22,660 bases of DNA from Oscillospiraceae bacterium (GCA_018265835.1 JABLYK010000032.1:1-22660); one strand, 5' to 3'. Counted from the stretch's first letter, positions 14,670 to 21,227 are shown. Numbers and translations are program-made. The notes: generated by a model from the letters alone, not told the origin.

Positions 14670-14918
14670 ATGGCTTTTCAAAAAGAACTGAAGTTTGAAA
14701 TCATCAACAGCGTGGGTGTCATCTCGGAACAGCCAAGCGGCTGGAAGAAAGAACTCAATCGAGTTAGTTGGAACGGCGGAGAACCCAAGTATGATATTCG
14801 TGATTGGTCTCCTGACCACGATAAGATGGGTAAAGGAATCACCTTGACCGAGGCAGAGCTTCGTTCTCTCAAGTCTATTATTGACGAGGAAATCAGACTG
14901 CTCGAAACCGATCTCTAA
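14670..14918 (+). CDS. YdbC-like PC4/p15 single-strand nucleic-acid-binding protein
   Basis: The 82-residue protein has the bacterial PC4 fold signature: LKFEIINSVGVISE, GWKKELNRVSWNGGEPKYDI, then RDWSPDHDKMGKGITLTEAE and a C-terminal helix. Relatives such as YdbC bind single-stranded DNA or RNA as dimers. AGGAGGA lies 5 bases before the ATG and overlaps the helicase gene's last codons; only 11 bases separate the genes. Co-expression with the helicase-nuclease is therefore expected, and a joint role on single-stranded DNA is a reasonable inference. It is intact. Confidence 0.85.
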   Translation: MAFQKELKFEIINSVGVISEQPSGWKKELNRVSWNGGEPKYDIRDWSPDHDKMGKGITLTEAELRSLKSIIDEEIRLLETDL

Positions 14919-14965
14919 TCGAAGGAACACGGTTATAACACAATTATTTGAAGAGAACATCTTGA

Positions 14966-15411
14966 TTACTCGATGGTGTTCTTTGTCCCACTGGGTTCTC
15001 CATTGAACACGGCAATGACCCGGCTGGCATGATCCACCATCCACTCGTTTTGGCGATGGTAGGCTCTGGCATTGTATCCGGGGTAAATGTACTTCACGAG
15101 ATCCGCCTGCTCCAGCAACTCCTGATATGCTTGTTTCCAGCCGGAGGTCCAGCAATCCTCAAAGCCCCGGAACGGGAGGGCAGCGAGCAGGTGAAGGCCA
15201 GGATTTTGCTTCCGTAGCCGGACGACAATCTGACCTGCCAAATGTCCACGCCGTAGGCCATGCCCGTGATGAACGTGGTGTATCCGTCAGCGATGGCCTG
15301 TTGGATTGCATTCTCCAGATTGGCCTTTATTTCCTTCCCAGAGCGTCGGAGTTTCTGCGGCCTACGGCCTGTAAAGCAGCACCGATGCATTCTCATTTCA
15401 CTTTCCATCAT
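14966..15411 (-). pseudogene. SLOG/DUF1273-family protein, frameshifted and C-terminally truncated
   Basis: The first part (MHRCCFTGRRPQKLRRSGKE ... TTFITGMAYGVDIW) and the second (AGQIVVRLRKQNPGLHLLAA ... DHASRVIAVFNGEPSGTKNTIE) are consecutive pieces of one SLOG (YpsA/DUF1273-like) Rossmann protein. FTGRRP and GMAYGVD are its nucleotide-binding loops. They sit in different frames; one missing G in the TGG-GCA junction at about 15238 explains this. The second frame meets TAA right after TIE, where relatives continue for about ten more residues. It is thus damaged twice as read. It is the last gene of the leftward operon that starts at 16452. SLOG domains bind nucleotides or their derivatives and occur in several immune systems. 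Confidence 0.75.
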
Positions 15412-15435
15412 GGTGCCCCCAAATCATAAATGCCT

Positions 15436-15472
15436 ATAGCGCCGAGCAGACTTTTCATCTGTCCGGCGCTAT
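15436..15472. other. Hairpin between the 90-residue gene and the SLOG gene
   Basis: ATAGCGCCG (15436-15444) pairs with CGGCGCTAT (15464-15472) around a 19-base loop, in the 65-base gap inside the leftward operon. No T-run follows on the minus strand, so it looks more like an RNA-processing, stabilising or attenuating element than a terminator. Confidence 0.5.
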
Positions 15473-15476
15473 TTGC

Positions 15477-15749
15477 TTACCGTCTTTCAACAAACCATCG
15501 ACCGATGTTGTTCCCAGCCAGGCTGGCGCTCCGCTCAAAGAACAGGTAGCTTTGCTTCCCATCGATCATGATAGTGTAGCGGTCGCCCTGACCTCCTGCC
15601 CTCATTGCAGTAGCCTGACGAATATTAAGTACCCGGTGGATCTCATATTTTGTACCGTCCTCCCACGTAATTTCCCGTGGGAGCATGGTGCCGTCTGACC
15701 TGAATGCGACATCAACTGGCACATGGACTTTCAAGTTTTTCGAGTCCAT
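15477..15749 (-). CDS. 90-residue hypothetical protein in the SLOG operon
   Basis: The small protein (KVHVPVDVAFRSDGTMLPRE, ITWEDGTKYEIHRVLN, YTIMIDGKQSYLFFERS) looks like an all-beta fold with a closing basic tail (WFVERR). I know no named domain for it. AGGAG lies about 12 bases before the ATG. It ends 66 bases ahead of the SLOG gene and starts 39 bases after the 139-residue gene stops, so it is part of that operon. No catalytic motif or membrane segment is seen. Confidence 0.65.
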   Translation of the reverse strand: MDSKNLKVHVPVDVAFRSDGTMLPREITWEDGTKYEIHRVLNIRQATAMRAGGQGDRYTIMIDGKQSYLFFERSASLAGNNIGRWFVERR

Positions 15750-15788
15750 TATCGAATATCAACTCCTAATAGCGGTCCGCGACCCAAA

Positions 15789-16208
15789 TTACTTCCCGAC
15801 GTTCTCCGGCGCGTCACAGCAGAGCGTATGCCGGATTCTCTCGCTATCCGGCCTGCAGCACAGGAAGTACTTCCCGGCCTTCCCCAGCTCGGAAGTGAAA
15901 TAGAGATTTTCACCGTTCTGATCACAATAGCACAGGTATACCGCCCTGCTCTGGAGCGACTCCTTCGGCGCAGGCATCTCAATGCGGATAACAAGGATGG
16001 GGGCGTCATCCTTGTCCCGGTAATAAACCTTGTGTGTTTCTGCATAACTATCTTGGATACTCTCTTCACCAGCTTCGGCATAAAACCACTGCATCACTGG
16101 ATTCGCATTTCCAAGTATCCGGGACAGCAACATCGGCCCGGACGTGTAAAGCTCATCCGGGAGCAGGTACTGCTCAACCACATACCGTGGGTCATGAACA
16201 AGAGCCAT
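15789..16208 (-). CDS. 139-residue hypothetical protein in the SLOG operon
   Basis: This protein has no domain I recognise. Its start overlaps the end of the XRE gene by 17 bases, which implies translational coupling, and only a weak AAGAAG precedes it. Visible features are PMLLSRILGNANPVMQWFYA near the N-terminus, an acidic middle, and a C-terminal part with cysteines (YLCYCDQ, YFLCCRPDS, HTLCCDAP). The paired CC motifs could bind metal. No signal peptide or membrane helix is seen. The fixed order XRE - 139 - 90 - SLOG suggests one functional cassette. Confidence 0.65.
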   Translation of the reverse strand: MALVHDPRYVVEQYLLPDELYTSGPMLLSRILGNANPVMQWFYAEAGEESIQDSYAETHKVYYRDKDDAPILVIRIEMPAPKESLQSRAVYLCYCDQNGENLYFTSELGKAGKYFLCCRPDSERIRHTLCCDAPENVGK

Positions 16209-16452
16209 TAAGCATCATCTTCTTTATCGCATAAGCCTCGATCTCACCCCAATCCTCGTCGGTCATGAAAAACTCGTAGAGGGGGATGTCGAGCTTGCAA
16301 CAAATCCGTTCAATAGAATCAAGGGGGAGCTGGCCATTCCGGGCCTCTGCGTTTTTCAGCGTCGAATACGGGATATCGCATATCTGCGAAAGTTTATAAA
16401 GGGAAAGACCACGACCCGCCGTCAGTTCCTTCAGCCGTGCAATGGTGTCCAT
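16192..16452 (-). CDS. XRE-family HTH regulator heading the SLOG operon
   Basis: The 86-residue protein is a compact Cro/CI-type HTH: RLKELTAGRGLSLYKLSQIC then DIPYSTLKNAEARNGQLPLD and SIERICCKLDIPLYEFF. The extra C-terminal helix (DWGEIEAYAIKKMM) may dimerise. AGGGGGG lies 9 bases before the ATG. It is the first gene of the leftward operon and probably represses it through the palindrome at 16532-16546. Unlike the element's other XRE gene it is intact. Confidence 0.85.
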   Translation of the reverse strand: MDTIARLKELTAGRGLSLYKLSQICDIPYSTLKNAEARNGQLPLDSIERICCKLDIPLYEFFMTDEDWGEIEAYAIKKMMLNGSCS

Positions 16453-16531
16453 CGTTTAACCCCCCTTTGCCTGTATTGGCGGGAGCTATCTCCGCTGTAC
16501 ACTCCCATTCTAAACTCTTTGGTGTTCACAA

Positions 16532-16546
16532 AAACAGACTCTGTTT
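16532..16546. promoter_or_regulatory. Candidate operator of the second XRE regulator
   Basis: AAACAG-ACT-CTGTTT is a perfect 6-3-6 palindrome about 80 bases upstream of the leftward XRE gene. It matches the layout of the site at 9097-9111. Assignment is by symmetry and position. Confidence 0.45.
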
Positions 16547-16589
16547 AAGACACGCCCAACAATTTGGGAAATTGTGCTGGGCCGGACTG

Positions 16590-16718
16590 ATGGATGCACT
16601 GAACGCTGAGTCAAATCGTCCAGAGAGCGAAATTTTCGCCGAGATTGCCCCGAAATACGGCAAGACTGGAGACAAGCTCAAACAGTTTATGAGAGACATG
16701 ATGGGGAAAATCTATTGA
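16590..16718 (+). CDS. Small ORF, possible gene remnant
   Basis: A 42-codon frame reads MDALNAESNRPESEIFAEIA followed by PKYGKTGDKLKQFMRDMMGK. It looks like real helical protein rather than antisense noise. The frame stays open upstream to 16437 and an in-frame FGKLCWAGL precedes the Met, so this may be the C-terminal end of a longer lost gene. No good ribosome binding site is seen. Function unknown. Confidence 0.35.
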   Translation: MDALNAESNRPESEIFAEIAPKYGKTGDKLKQFMRDMMGKIY

Positions 16719-16720
16719 AA

Positions 16721-16757
16721 TAAAAAAGCCGCTCCGGCGCGGGAACACCGGGGCGGC
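16721..16757 (-). terminator. Terminator of the Abi-family gene
   Basis: A 10-bp stem (16728-16737 with 16748-16757, one G-T pair) is followed on the minus strand by TTTTTTATTTC. It lies 14 bases beyond the Abi stop codon. Confidence 0.8.
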
Positions 16758-16771
16758 CATAATTCAACATT

Positions 16772-17689
16772 TCAGTCTGCCGTAGTTATCAATTCTTTCG
16801 TAGCGGTTGTTTTTGCGGACTTTCGATTGTCTTTCGTCAGTGCGTTTTTCCAATCTTCCTGAAAACCAATATCATTGAGCTCTATTGCATTCTCATACTT
16901 ATCGATCAAGCTTTCAATACCAGCCAAAACGACTGAGTTCCATGTATCACTATCTGGATACAGCATTTTTGCAGCAATTATCTCATCAAATAGCGACATT
17001 CCCATCGGAGGATCTCCTTCTTGAGGCGCTGCAGGAATCGACGGAAAATTGCGAAAATAGAGTCTCCCATAGTGTGCACAAATGTTTCGGAGATCAGTAC
17101 AGCACTTGAGCCAACTTTGCACTTTCTCTTCATCTGAGAAAATCGTTTGATTCGCTAGATTGATTCGATCTCTGCGCTTCATGTCACTAAAGAATTTTGA
17201 TGTCATGCCAAACGAAAATAGCTCCACTGCAGCCCACACAGGAAAGTTACCACCATACTTAAACTTATGGTGCTTAACAATTTTAGAATTACGATTGTTT
17301 TCAATCTCACGATTGAAGTTTTTTAAAAATTTATCGTGTTGATGTTTTGAGTTGAAATTTTTTCGATCCATATACCCCATTGGCCCATAGGCATGTCCAT
17401 GGTAGTATGCGAGCTGCGAGCGCATAAAAATCTCTATTTGTTCCAACGCGCCAAGTAAAAGCAGCCTCATTTCGCGGTCAAATTCATAGATCTGATAAAC
17501 TCTCTCAAAATCTGTACCTTCAATATACGTCCCATCATCTTTCCGGAAGGGCAAGAAATAGGCGGTAAACCGATAATAATTCAATTGCGATAAAACCATC
17601 TCCGCAAAGTCTTCATCCTGTATATTGCAGCCGCGTTCTTTTATTTTTTCAATTTGCTGGCTGTATGTAGTAGCTGGCTTTATCTCCAT
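16772..17689 (-). CDS. Abi_2 (AbiD/AbiF-type) abortive-infection protein with HEPN motif
   Basis: From ATG at 17689 the product is 305 residues, typical for the family. The N-terminus has the Abi_2 pattern: PATTYSQQIEKIKERGCNI, then LNYYRFTAYFLPFR and VYQIYEFDREMRLLLLGALE with EIFMRSQLAYY. R201 and H206 in RNICAHYGRLYFR form the RxxxxH of HEPN ribonucleases. Such proteins are linked to abortive phage defence through RNA cleavage; activity here is inferred. A GTG at 17728 would add 13 residues; the ATG is preferred on similarity to the family start, though its GGCGGTG site is modest. The gene is AT-rich compared with the rest of the window and has its own promoter and terminator. Confidence 0.85.
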   Translation of the reverse strand: MEIKPATTYSQQIEKIKERGCNIQDEDFAEMVLSQLNYYRFTAYFLPFRKDDGTYIEGTDFERVYQIYEFDREMRLLLLGALEQIEIFMRSQLAYYHGHAYGPMGYMDRKNFNSKHQHDKFLKNFNREIENNRNSKIVKHHKFKYGGNFPVWAAVELFSFGMTSKFFSDMKRRDRINLANQTIFSDEEKVQSWLKCCTDLRNICAHYGRLYFRNFPSIPAAPQEGDPPMGMSLFDEIIAAKMLYPDSDTWNSVVLAGIESLIDKYENAIELNDIGFQEDWKNALTKDNRKSAKTTATKELITTAD

Positions 17690-17769
17690 AAAAGCACCGC
17701 CATATAATAATTGTTCCCCCGGGGACACATCACGCAGAGCGGAGAGGTGCGGGGGATCCTGTTGCTTAT

Positions 17770-17797
17770 ATTATAAATCGTTTTGCATAATTTTCAA
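17770..17797 (-). promoter_or_regulatory. Promoter of the Abi-family gene
   Basis: On the minus strand TTGAAA (complement of 17792-17797), a 16-base spacer and TATAAT (complement of 17770-17775) lie about 80 bases upstream of the ATG. Confidence 0.65.
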
Positions 17798-17836
17798 TAC
17801 GTAAAATGCACAAAACACACTTAAACTTATTCTAAA

Positions 17837-17885
17837 TATCCGCAACTGAACGTAACTAAACGAAATTATCCGCAACTGAACGTAA
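17837..17885 (+). repeat. Paired direct repeats upstream of the integrase, likely arm-type sites
   Basis: TATCCGCAACTGAACGTAA occurs at 17837-17855 and 17867-17885, an exact 30-base period, each copy followed by (C/A)TAAA. The repeats lie in the AT-rich 330-base gap before the integrase. Integrases of the Tn916/lambda type bind direct-repeat arm sites with their N-terminal domain, so this is the natural candidate function; excisionase binding is an alternative. The rest of the gap holds the Abi promoter and two hairpins. Confidence 0.6.
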
Positions 17886-17957
17886 ATAAAGCAAAACAAT
17901 AAAAGAGTGTCTTATTGAAACTTCTTTCACTATATTTTTCAAGTACTACTAAAACAT

Positions 17958-17997
17958 CAAAAAAGCTGCCCTCAGCGCTACCAACGCCAAGGGCGGC
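17958..17997 (-). terminator. Leftward terminator upstream of the integrase
   Basis: An imperfect 13-base stem (17965-17977 with 17985-17997) is followed on the minus strand by a T-run (complement of 17958-17964). It would block leftward transcription coming from the integrase region. Confidence 0.5.
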
Positions 17998-17999
17998 CA

Positions 18000-18036
18000 A
18001 GAGAGCAGCAAACTTTGGCGAGTCTCACTGCTCTCT
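18000..18036 (+). other. Hairpin in the integrase leader
   Basis: AGAGAGCAG (18000-18008) pairs with CTGCTCTCT (18028-18036) around a 19-base loop, followed by CATTTTAG and the ribosome binding site GGGAGGA. It could act as an attenuator or as a translation-control hairpin for the integrase. Confidence 0.4.
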
Positions 18037-18059
18037 CATTTTAGCATGGGAGGATTGTC

Positions 18060-19108
18060 ATGGTAAGCAGAAAAGATAAATACTATAAACGCCCGGATGG
18101 GCTTTATGAGGCCATCCGCATCATCAACGGAAAGCGAAAAGCTTTCCGAGGGCGCAGTCCGCAAGAGGTTGAGCAGAAGATGATCGCCTACAAAGGCGAG
18201 GTTGAACGCGGCAGGCTGTTCCGAGAGGTTGCAGAGGAATGGGAAGAAATCCACTTCCCCACGCTTGCCCCTAACACTCTAAAGGGTTATCGGCCAGCCA
18301 GCAGGCGAGCAACGGAGCGTTTCGGCGATACGCCGATTCGTCAGATCAAGTCGCCGGATATCAAACGATTCATCAACGAATTTGCGCGCGCCGGAAAGGG
18401 GCAAGCCAGCAGAGCGCAGAAGACCGTCACAAACCAGCTCCTTGTTCTGAATCTGATCATGGGTTACGCCGCCGAGAGTGGGGAAATTGATTACAATCCT
18501 TGCGCCAATGTGTCCATCCCGAAGGAGCCATCGAAAAAGCGCAGAGAAGCCGCCAGTTCCGAAGACGAAGCCAAGGCAAAGAACGCGGCAGACGTTTGGC
18601 TGCTGCCCTATTTTATTCTCTATACCGGTCTCCGGAAAGGCGAGGCTCTGGCCTTGACTGATGGAGACATCGACCGCAAAAAGAAGATCATCCATGTAAC
18701 AAAGAGCGTGTACCATATCAGCAGCAAGCCGTACATCAAAAAGCCGAAAACAGAGGCCGGCACTCGAGTCGTCCCAATTCTAGATCAACTCGCGCCAAAG
18801 ATACCAAAGCGGCGGAAAAAGAGCTATACTTATTTTCTGACGACGGAGGTAAAACGCCGCTTACAGAAATGCAATACCAAAAGCATTGGGATCAATTTGT
18901 TGAAGCCACCGGAATCACGTGCACCGCGCATCAACTCAGGCACAGCTTTGCAACGATGCTTTTTGAGTGCGGCGTACCGGTAAAAGACGCTCAGGATTTA
19001 TTGGGGCATTCCACGACCGCCATGACGCAGGATATTTACACATATATCCGGGACGCACACTGTGAAGAAACAGCGCAGCTCATCAACCAAAAGCTGTGCA
19101 AAAAATAG
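18060..19108 (+). pseudogene. Tyrosine recombinase (integrase), frameshifted
   Basis: The two pieces make one phage-type integrase of about 350 residues. The first frame holds the basic N-terminal arm-binding region (SRKDKYYKRPDGLYEAIRII), the SAM-like core-binding domain and catalytic arginine R192 in YTGLRKGEAL. The second frame holds YLFSDDGGKTPLTEMQYQKH, then HQLRHSF, DLLGHSTTAM and DIYTYI, which supply the remaining HxxR, H and Tyr nucleophile residues. The shift is at about 18820-18835, where one base is missing after KKS. All six catalytic residues survive across the two pieces, so the break is recent or is a sequencing error. ATG 18060 follows GGGAGGA by 5 bases. It lies 133 bases before the distal attachment repeat. 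Confidence 0.85.
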
Positions 19109-19241
19109 CCCTATTTGACTAAGCAAAAACGCTATAATGAATGAGACTACGAATGTTTCGGCGGGGAATCTCTGTTGTTTGGATACACAGAAATTACACA
19201 GAATGGTTTGAACCCATTGATATTGCAAGAAATATATTGGC

Positions 19242-19264
19242 TTCGAATCCCTCCGTCTCCGCCA
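19242..19264 (+). repeat. Attachment repeat, integrase-proximal (attR)
   Basis: This is a second copy of the tRNA-Ser 3' end, TTCGAATCCCTCC then GTCTCCGCCA, with no tRNA body in front of it. The single mismatch (G for T) would disrupt an A-T pair of the tRNA acceptor stem. Together with 8442-8464 it defines the element. Confidence 0.75.
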
Positions 19265-19305
19265 CGTCGTCGCGGACTTCATACCGTTCGCGACGACGTT
19301 TTATT
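19265..19305 (+). terminator. Displaced tRNA-Ser terminator
   Basis: CGTCGTCGCG (19265-19274) pairs with CGCGACGACG (19289-19298) and is followed by TTTTATTTT. It starts directly after the attR repeat, as a terminator would after the CCA end of the original tRNA gene. It supports the reading that this is the ancestral right half of the integration site. Confidence 0.75.
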
Positions 19306-19351
19306 TTAAAAAGTCATCGTGCATTTCACGGCGGAAAATCCCCGGCGTCCG

Positions 19352-21124
19352 TCACTTTGGAAGCTTTGCGGGTTCCGGAAAAAGATAGCGGGCGCGGTAT
19401 TCCTCATACCGGCGGCTGAACTGCTCGCTGCTCTCTTTCTGACGGCTGAGGTAGGCGTGCGTGTCGAAGCTGCCGTGCGTGACTTCGATGAGCGCCACGG
19501 CGATGTTGCTGCAGTGGTCGGCAATGCGCTCGTAGTTGGTCAGCAGATCGTCGAGCACAAAGCCGTAGCGGATCGAGCACTGCCCGTTTTGCAGACGGGC
19601 GATGTGCCGCGTCTTGATTTCGCGCACCAGCCCGTCGATGACCTGCTCCAGCGGCTCAATCTTACCGGCGAGGTACACGTCCTTTTGCACAAAGCATTCA
19701 AAGGTTCGCGTGACGATATCCTGTATCGCCTCCTCCAGCACGGCCAGCTCTTCCAGCGCCTGTTCGGAAAAATGAATGCCCTTTTCGTGGATCTCGCGGC
19801 CGGATTTCATGATGTTCACGGCGTGGTCGCCGATGCGCTCAAAATCGCCAATCGTGTGCAGCAGCATGTTCACGGTTCGGCTGTCCGCCTGCGTCATTTC
19901 CTGCATGGAAAGCTGCACCAGATAGGTCCCCAGCATATCCTCGTGCCGGTCAACGGACGCTTCGGCGCGTTCAATAGAATCGGCCAGCGTGTCGTCCCAC
20001 GTATGCGTCAGGCGGATGGCGTTCAGCAGGCTCGTGCGGGCAAGCGCGGCCATGTCGCCGGTGGTGACGGCGGCGCGGTCAACTGCAACGGCAGGCGTCG
20101 CCAGCAGGCGGGGATCCAGCAGGGAAAACGGCTCTTCCGCCGCATCCGGATCGTCCCGGATGGTGAGCATGGCGAGCTTCTCCAGCACACGGCTGAGCGG
20201 CAGCAATACCATCGTGGTGATGAAATTGAACGCGGTGTGCACGATTGCGATGCCGAGCGCCGACACCGTTCCGTCCAGGAACGAAAAATGCAGCAGCGCG
20301 TTGAGCGGATAGAACAGGCACAAAAACAGCAGCACGCCGATGACATTGAAATACAGATGCACCATGGCGGCGCGGCGGGCGTTTTTGTTCGTGCCGATGG
20401 AAGAGATCAGCGCCGTCACGCAGGTGCCGACGTTCTGACCCATGATGATGGGGAGCGCACTGCCGAAGGTGATTGCGCCCGTGGCGCTCAGCGCCTGCAG
20501 AATGCCGACGCTCGCGGACGAGCTTTGGATGACTGCCGTCAGTACGGCGCCGGCCAGCACGCCCAGCAGGGGATTTTGAAACGCGACGAACAGGTTCGTG
20601 AACCAAGCCTCGGTTTTCAGCGGTGCCACGGCGTTCGACATGGCCGTCATCCCGGTCATCAGCACGGCAAAGCCGATCAGGATGGTGCCGGCGCTTTGCC
20701 GCTTTTCGCTTTTGCAGAACATGTACAGAAGGATACCGAAAAACGCCAGAATCGGGGAAAAGGAGGTCGGCTTCAGAAGCTGTACGAAGAAGCTGTCTCC
20801 CTGAATGCCGGAAAGACTCAGCAGCCAGCTTGTGACCGTCGTGCCGACATTGGAGCCCATGATGACGCCGATGGCCTGCCGGAGCTGCATGATGCCGCTG
20901 TTGACGAAACCGACCACCATGACCGTAGTGGCGGACGAGCTTTGAATCACGGCCGTGACGAGCAGACCGAGACAAAAGCCCTTGACAGGCGAGTCTGTCA
21001 GCTTGCTCAAAATCTTTTCTAATTGTCCGCCGGCCTGACGCTCCAGCGCCTTGCCCATGACATCCATACCAAACAGAAACAGCGCCAGACCACCCAGCAG
21101 CGCAAATACATGGAAGATCGACAT
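19352..21124 (-). CDS. Na+/phosphate cotransporter family protein with PhoU-like tail
   Basis: The 590-residue protein has an N-terminal membrane half with the two inverted family repeats, each with VIQSSSA: VTAVIQSSSATTVM and LTAVIQSSSASVGI. The remaining hydrophobic segments run to about residue 320. The cytoplasmic C-terminal half is PhoU-like, with FERIGDHAVNI and YERIADHCSNIA, the metal-binding E-x-x-D motifs. Family members import phosphate with sodium. ATG 21124 is preferred because GAGGA lies 9 bases upstream and the membrane domain starts at once (MSIFHVFALLGGLALFLFGM); an upstream in-frame start at 21211 would add an atypical leader. TTTACA repeats upstream suggest Pho control. Confidence 0.9.
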   Translation of the reverse strand: MSIFHVFALLGGLALFLFGMDVMGKALERQAGGQLEKILSKLTDSPVKGFCLGLLVTAVIQSSSATTVMVVGFVNSGIMQLRQAIGVIMGSNVGTTVTSWLLSLSGIQGDSFFVQLLKPTSFSPILAFFGILLYMFCKSEKRQSAGTILIGFAVLMTGMTAMSNAVAPLKTEAWFTNLFVAFQNPLLGVLAGAVLTAVIQSSSASVGILQALSATGAITFGSALPIIMGQNVGTCVTALISSIGTNKNARRAAMVHLYFNVIGVLLFLCLFYPLNALLHFSFLDGTVSALGIAIVHTAFNFITTMVLLPLSRVLEKLAMLTIRDDPDAAEEPFSLLDPRLLATPAVAVDRAAVTTGDMAALARTSLLNAIRLTHTWDDTLADSIERAEASVDRHEDMLGTYLVQLSMQEMTQADSRTVNMLLHTIGDFERIGDHAVNIMKSGREIHEKGIHFSEQALEELAVLEEAIQDIVTRTFECFVQKDVYLAGKIEPLEQVIDGLVREIKTRHIARLQNGQCSIRYGFVLDDLLTNYERIADHCSNIAVALIEVTHGSFDTHAYLSRQKESSEQFSRRYEEYRARYLFPEPAKLPK

Positions 21125-21187
21125 CCGCACATTCCTCACAATCGTTCTTTTCTCTGATTTTACACAAATCCAGTATACCGGAGCGAC

Positions 21188-21227
21188 TGTAAAATCCGCG
21201 ACCAGCCCCATGTAAAATCTATGTAAA
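21188..21227 (-). promoter_or_regulatory. Pho-box-like TTTACA repeats upstream of the phosphate transporter
   Basis: On the minus strand TTTACA occurs three times (complements of 21222-21227, 21211-21216 and 21188-21193), spaced 11 and 23 bases, about one and two helical turns. A TATACT -10-like box follows 10 bases after the last copy. PhoP/PhoB sites in Firmicutes are TTAACA-like repeats with 11-bp spacing, and the gene is a phosphate transporter, so phosphate-starvation control is plausible. Confidence 0.5.

Larger units (their letters stand above)
8442..19264. mobile_element. Integrated genomic island at tRNA-Ser, about 10.8 kb
   Basis: The island is bounded by a 23-base direct repeat of the tRNA-Ser 3' end and carries a tyrosine recombinase beside the distal repeat. 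Its genes are less GC-rich than both flanks and of accessory type: two XRE regulators, a helicase-nuclease, a PC4-like protein, a SLOG protein, an Abi protein and proteins of unknown function. Each repeat is followed by a terminator-like hairpin, as expected if the original tRNA terminator now lies at 19265. I see no relaxase, type IV secretion or phage structural genes. The integrase is frameshifted, so it is probably immobile unless helped in trans. It could also be a composite of several insertions. Confidence 0.75.

Noticed and set aside
19116..19139. TTGACT ... TATAAT pair after the integrase
   Set aside because: The spacer is only 12 bases, too short for a sigma-A promoter, and no gene follows.
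19319..21022. 567-codon rightward frame opposite the phosphate transporter
   Set aside because: It is antisense to a clear transporter with QSSSA and PhoU motifs. The translation is a His/Gln/Arg-rich shadow.
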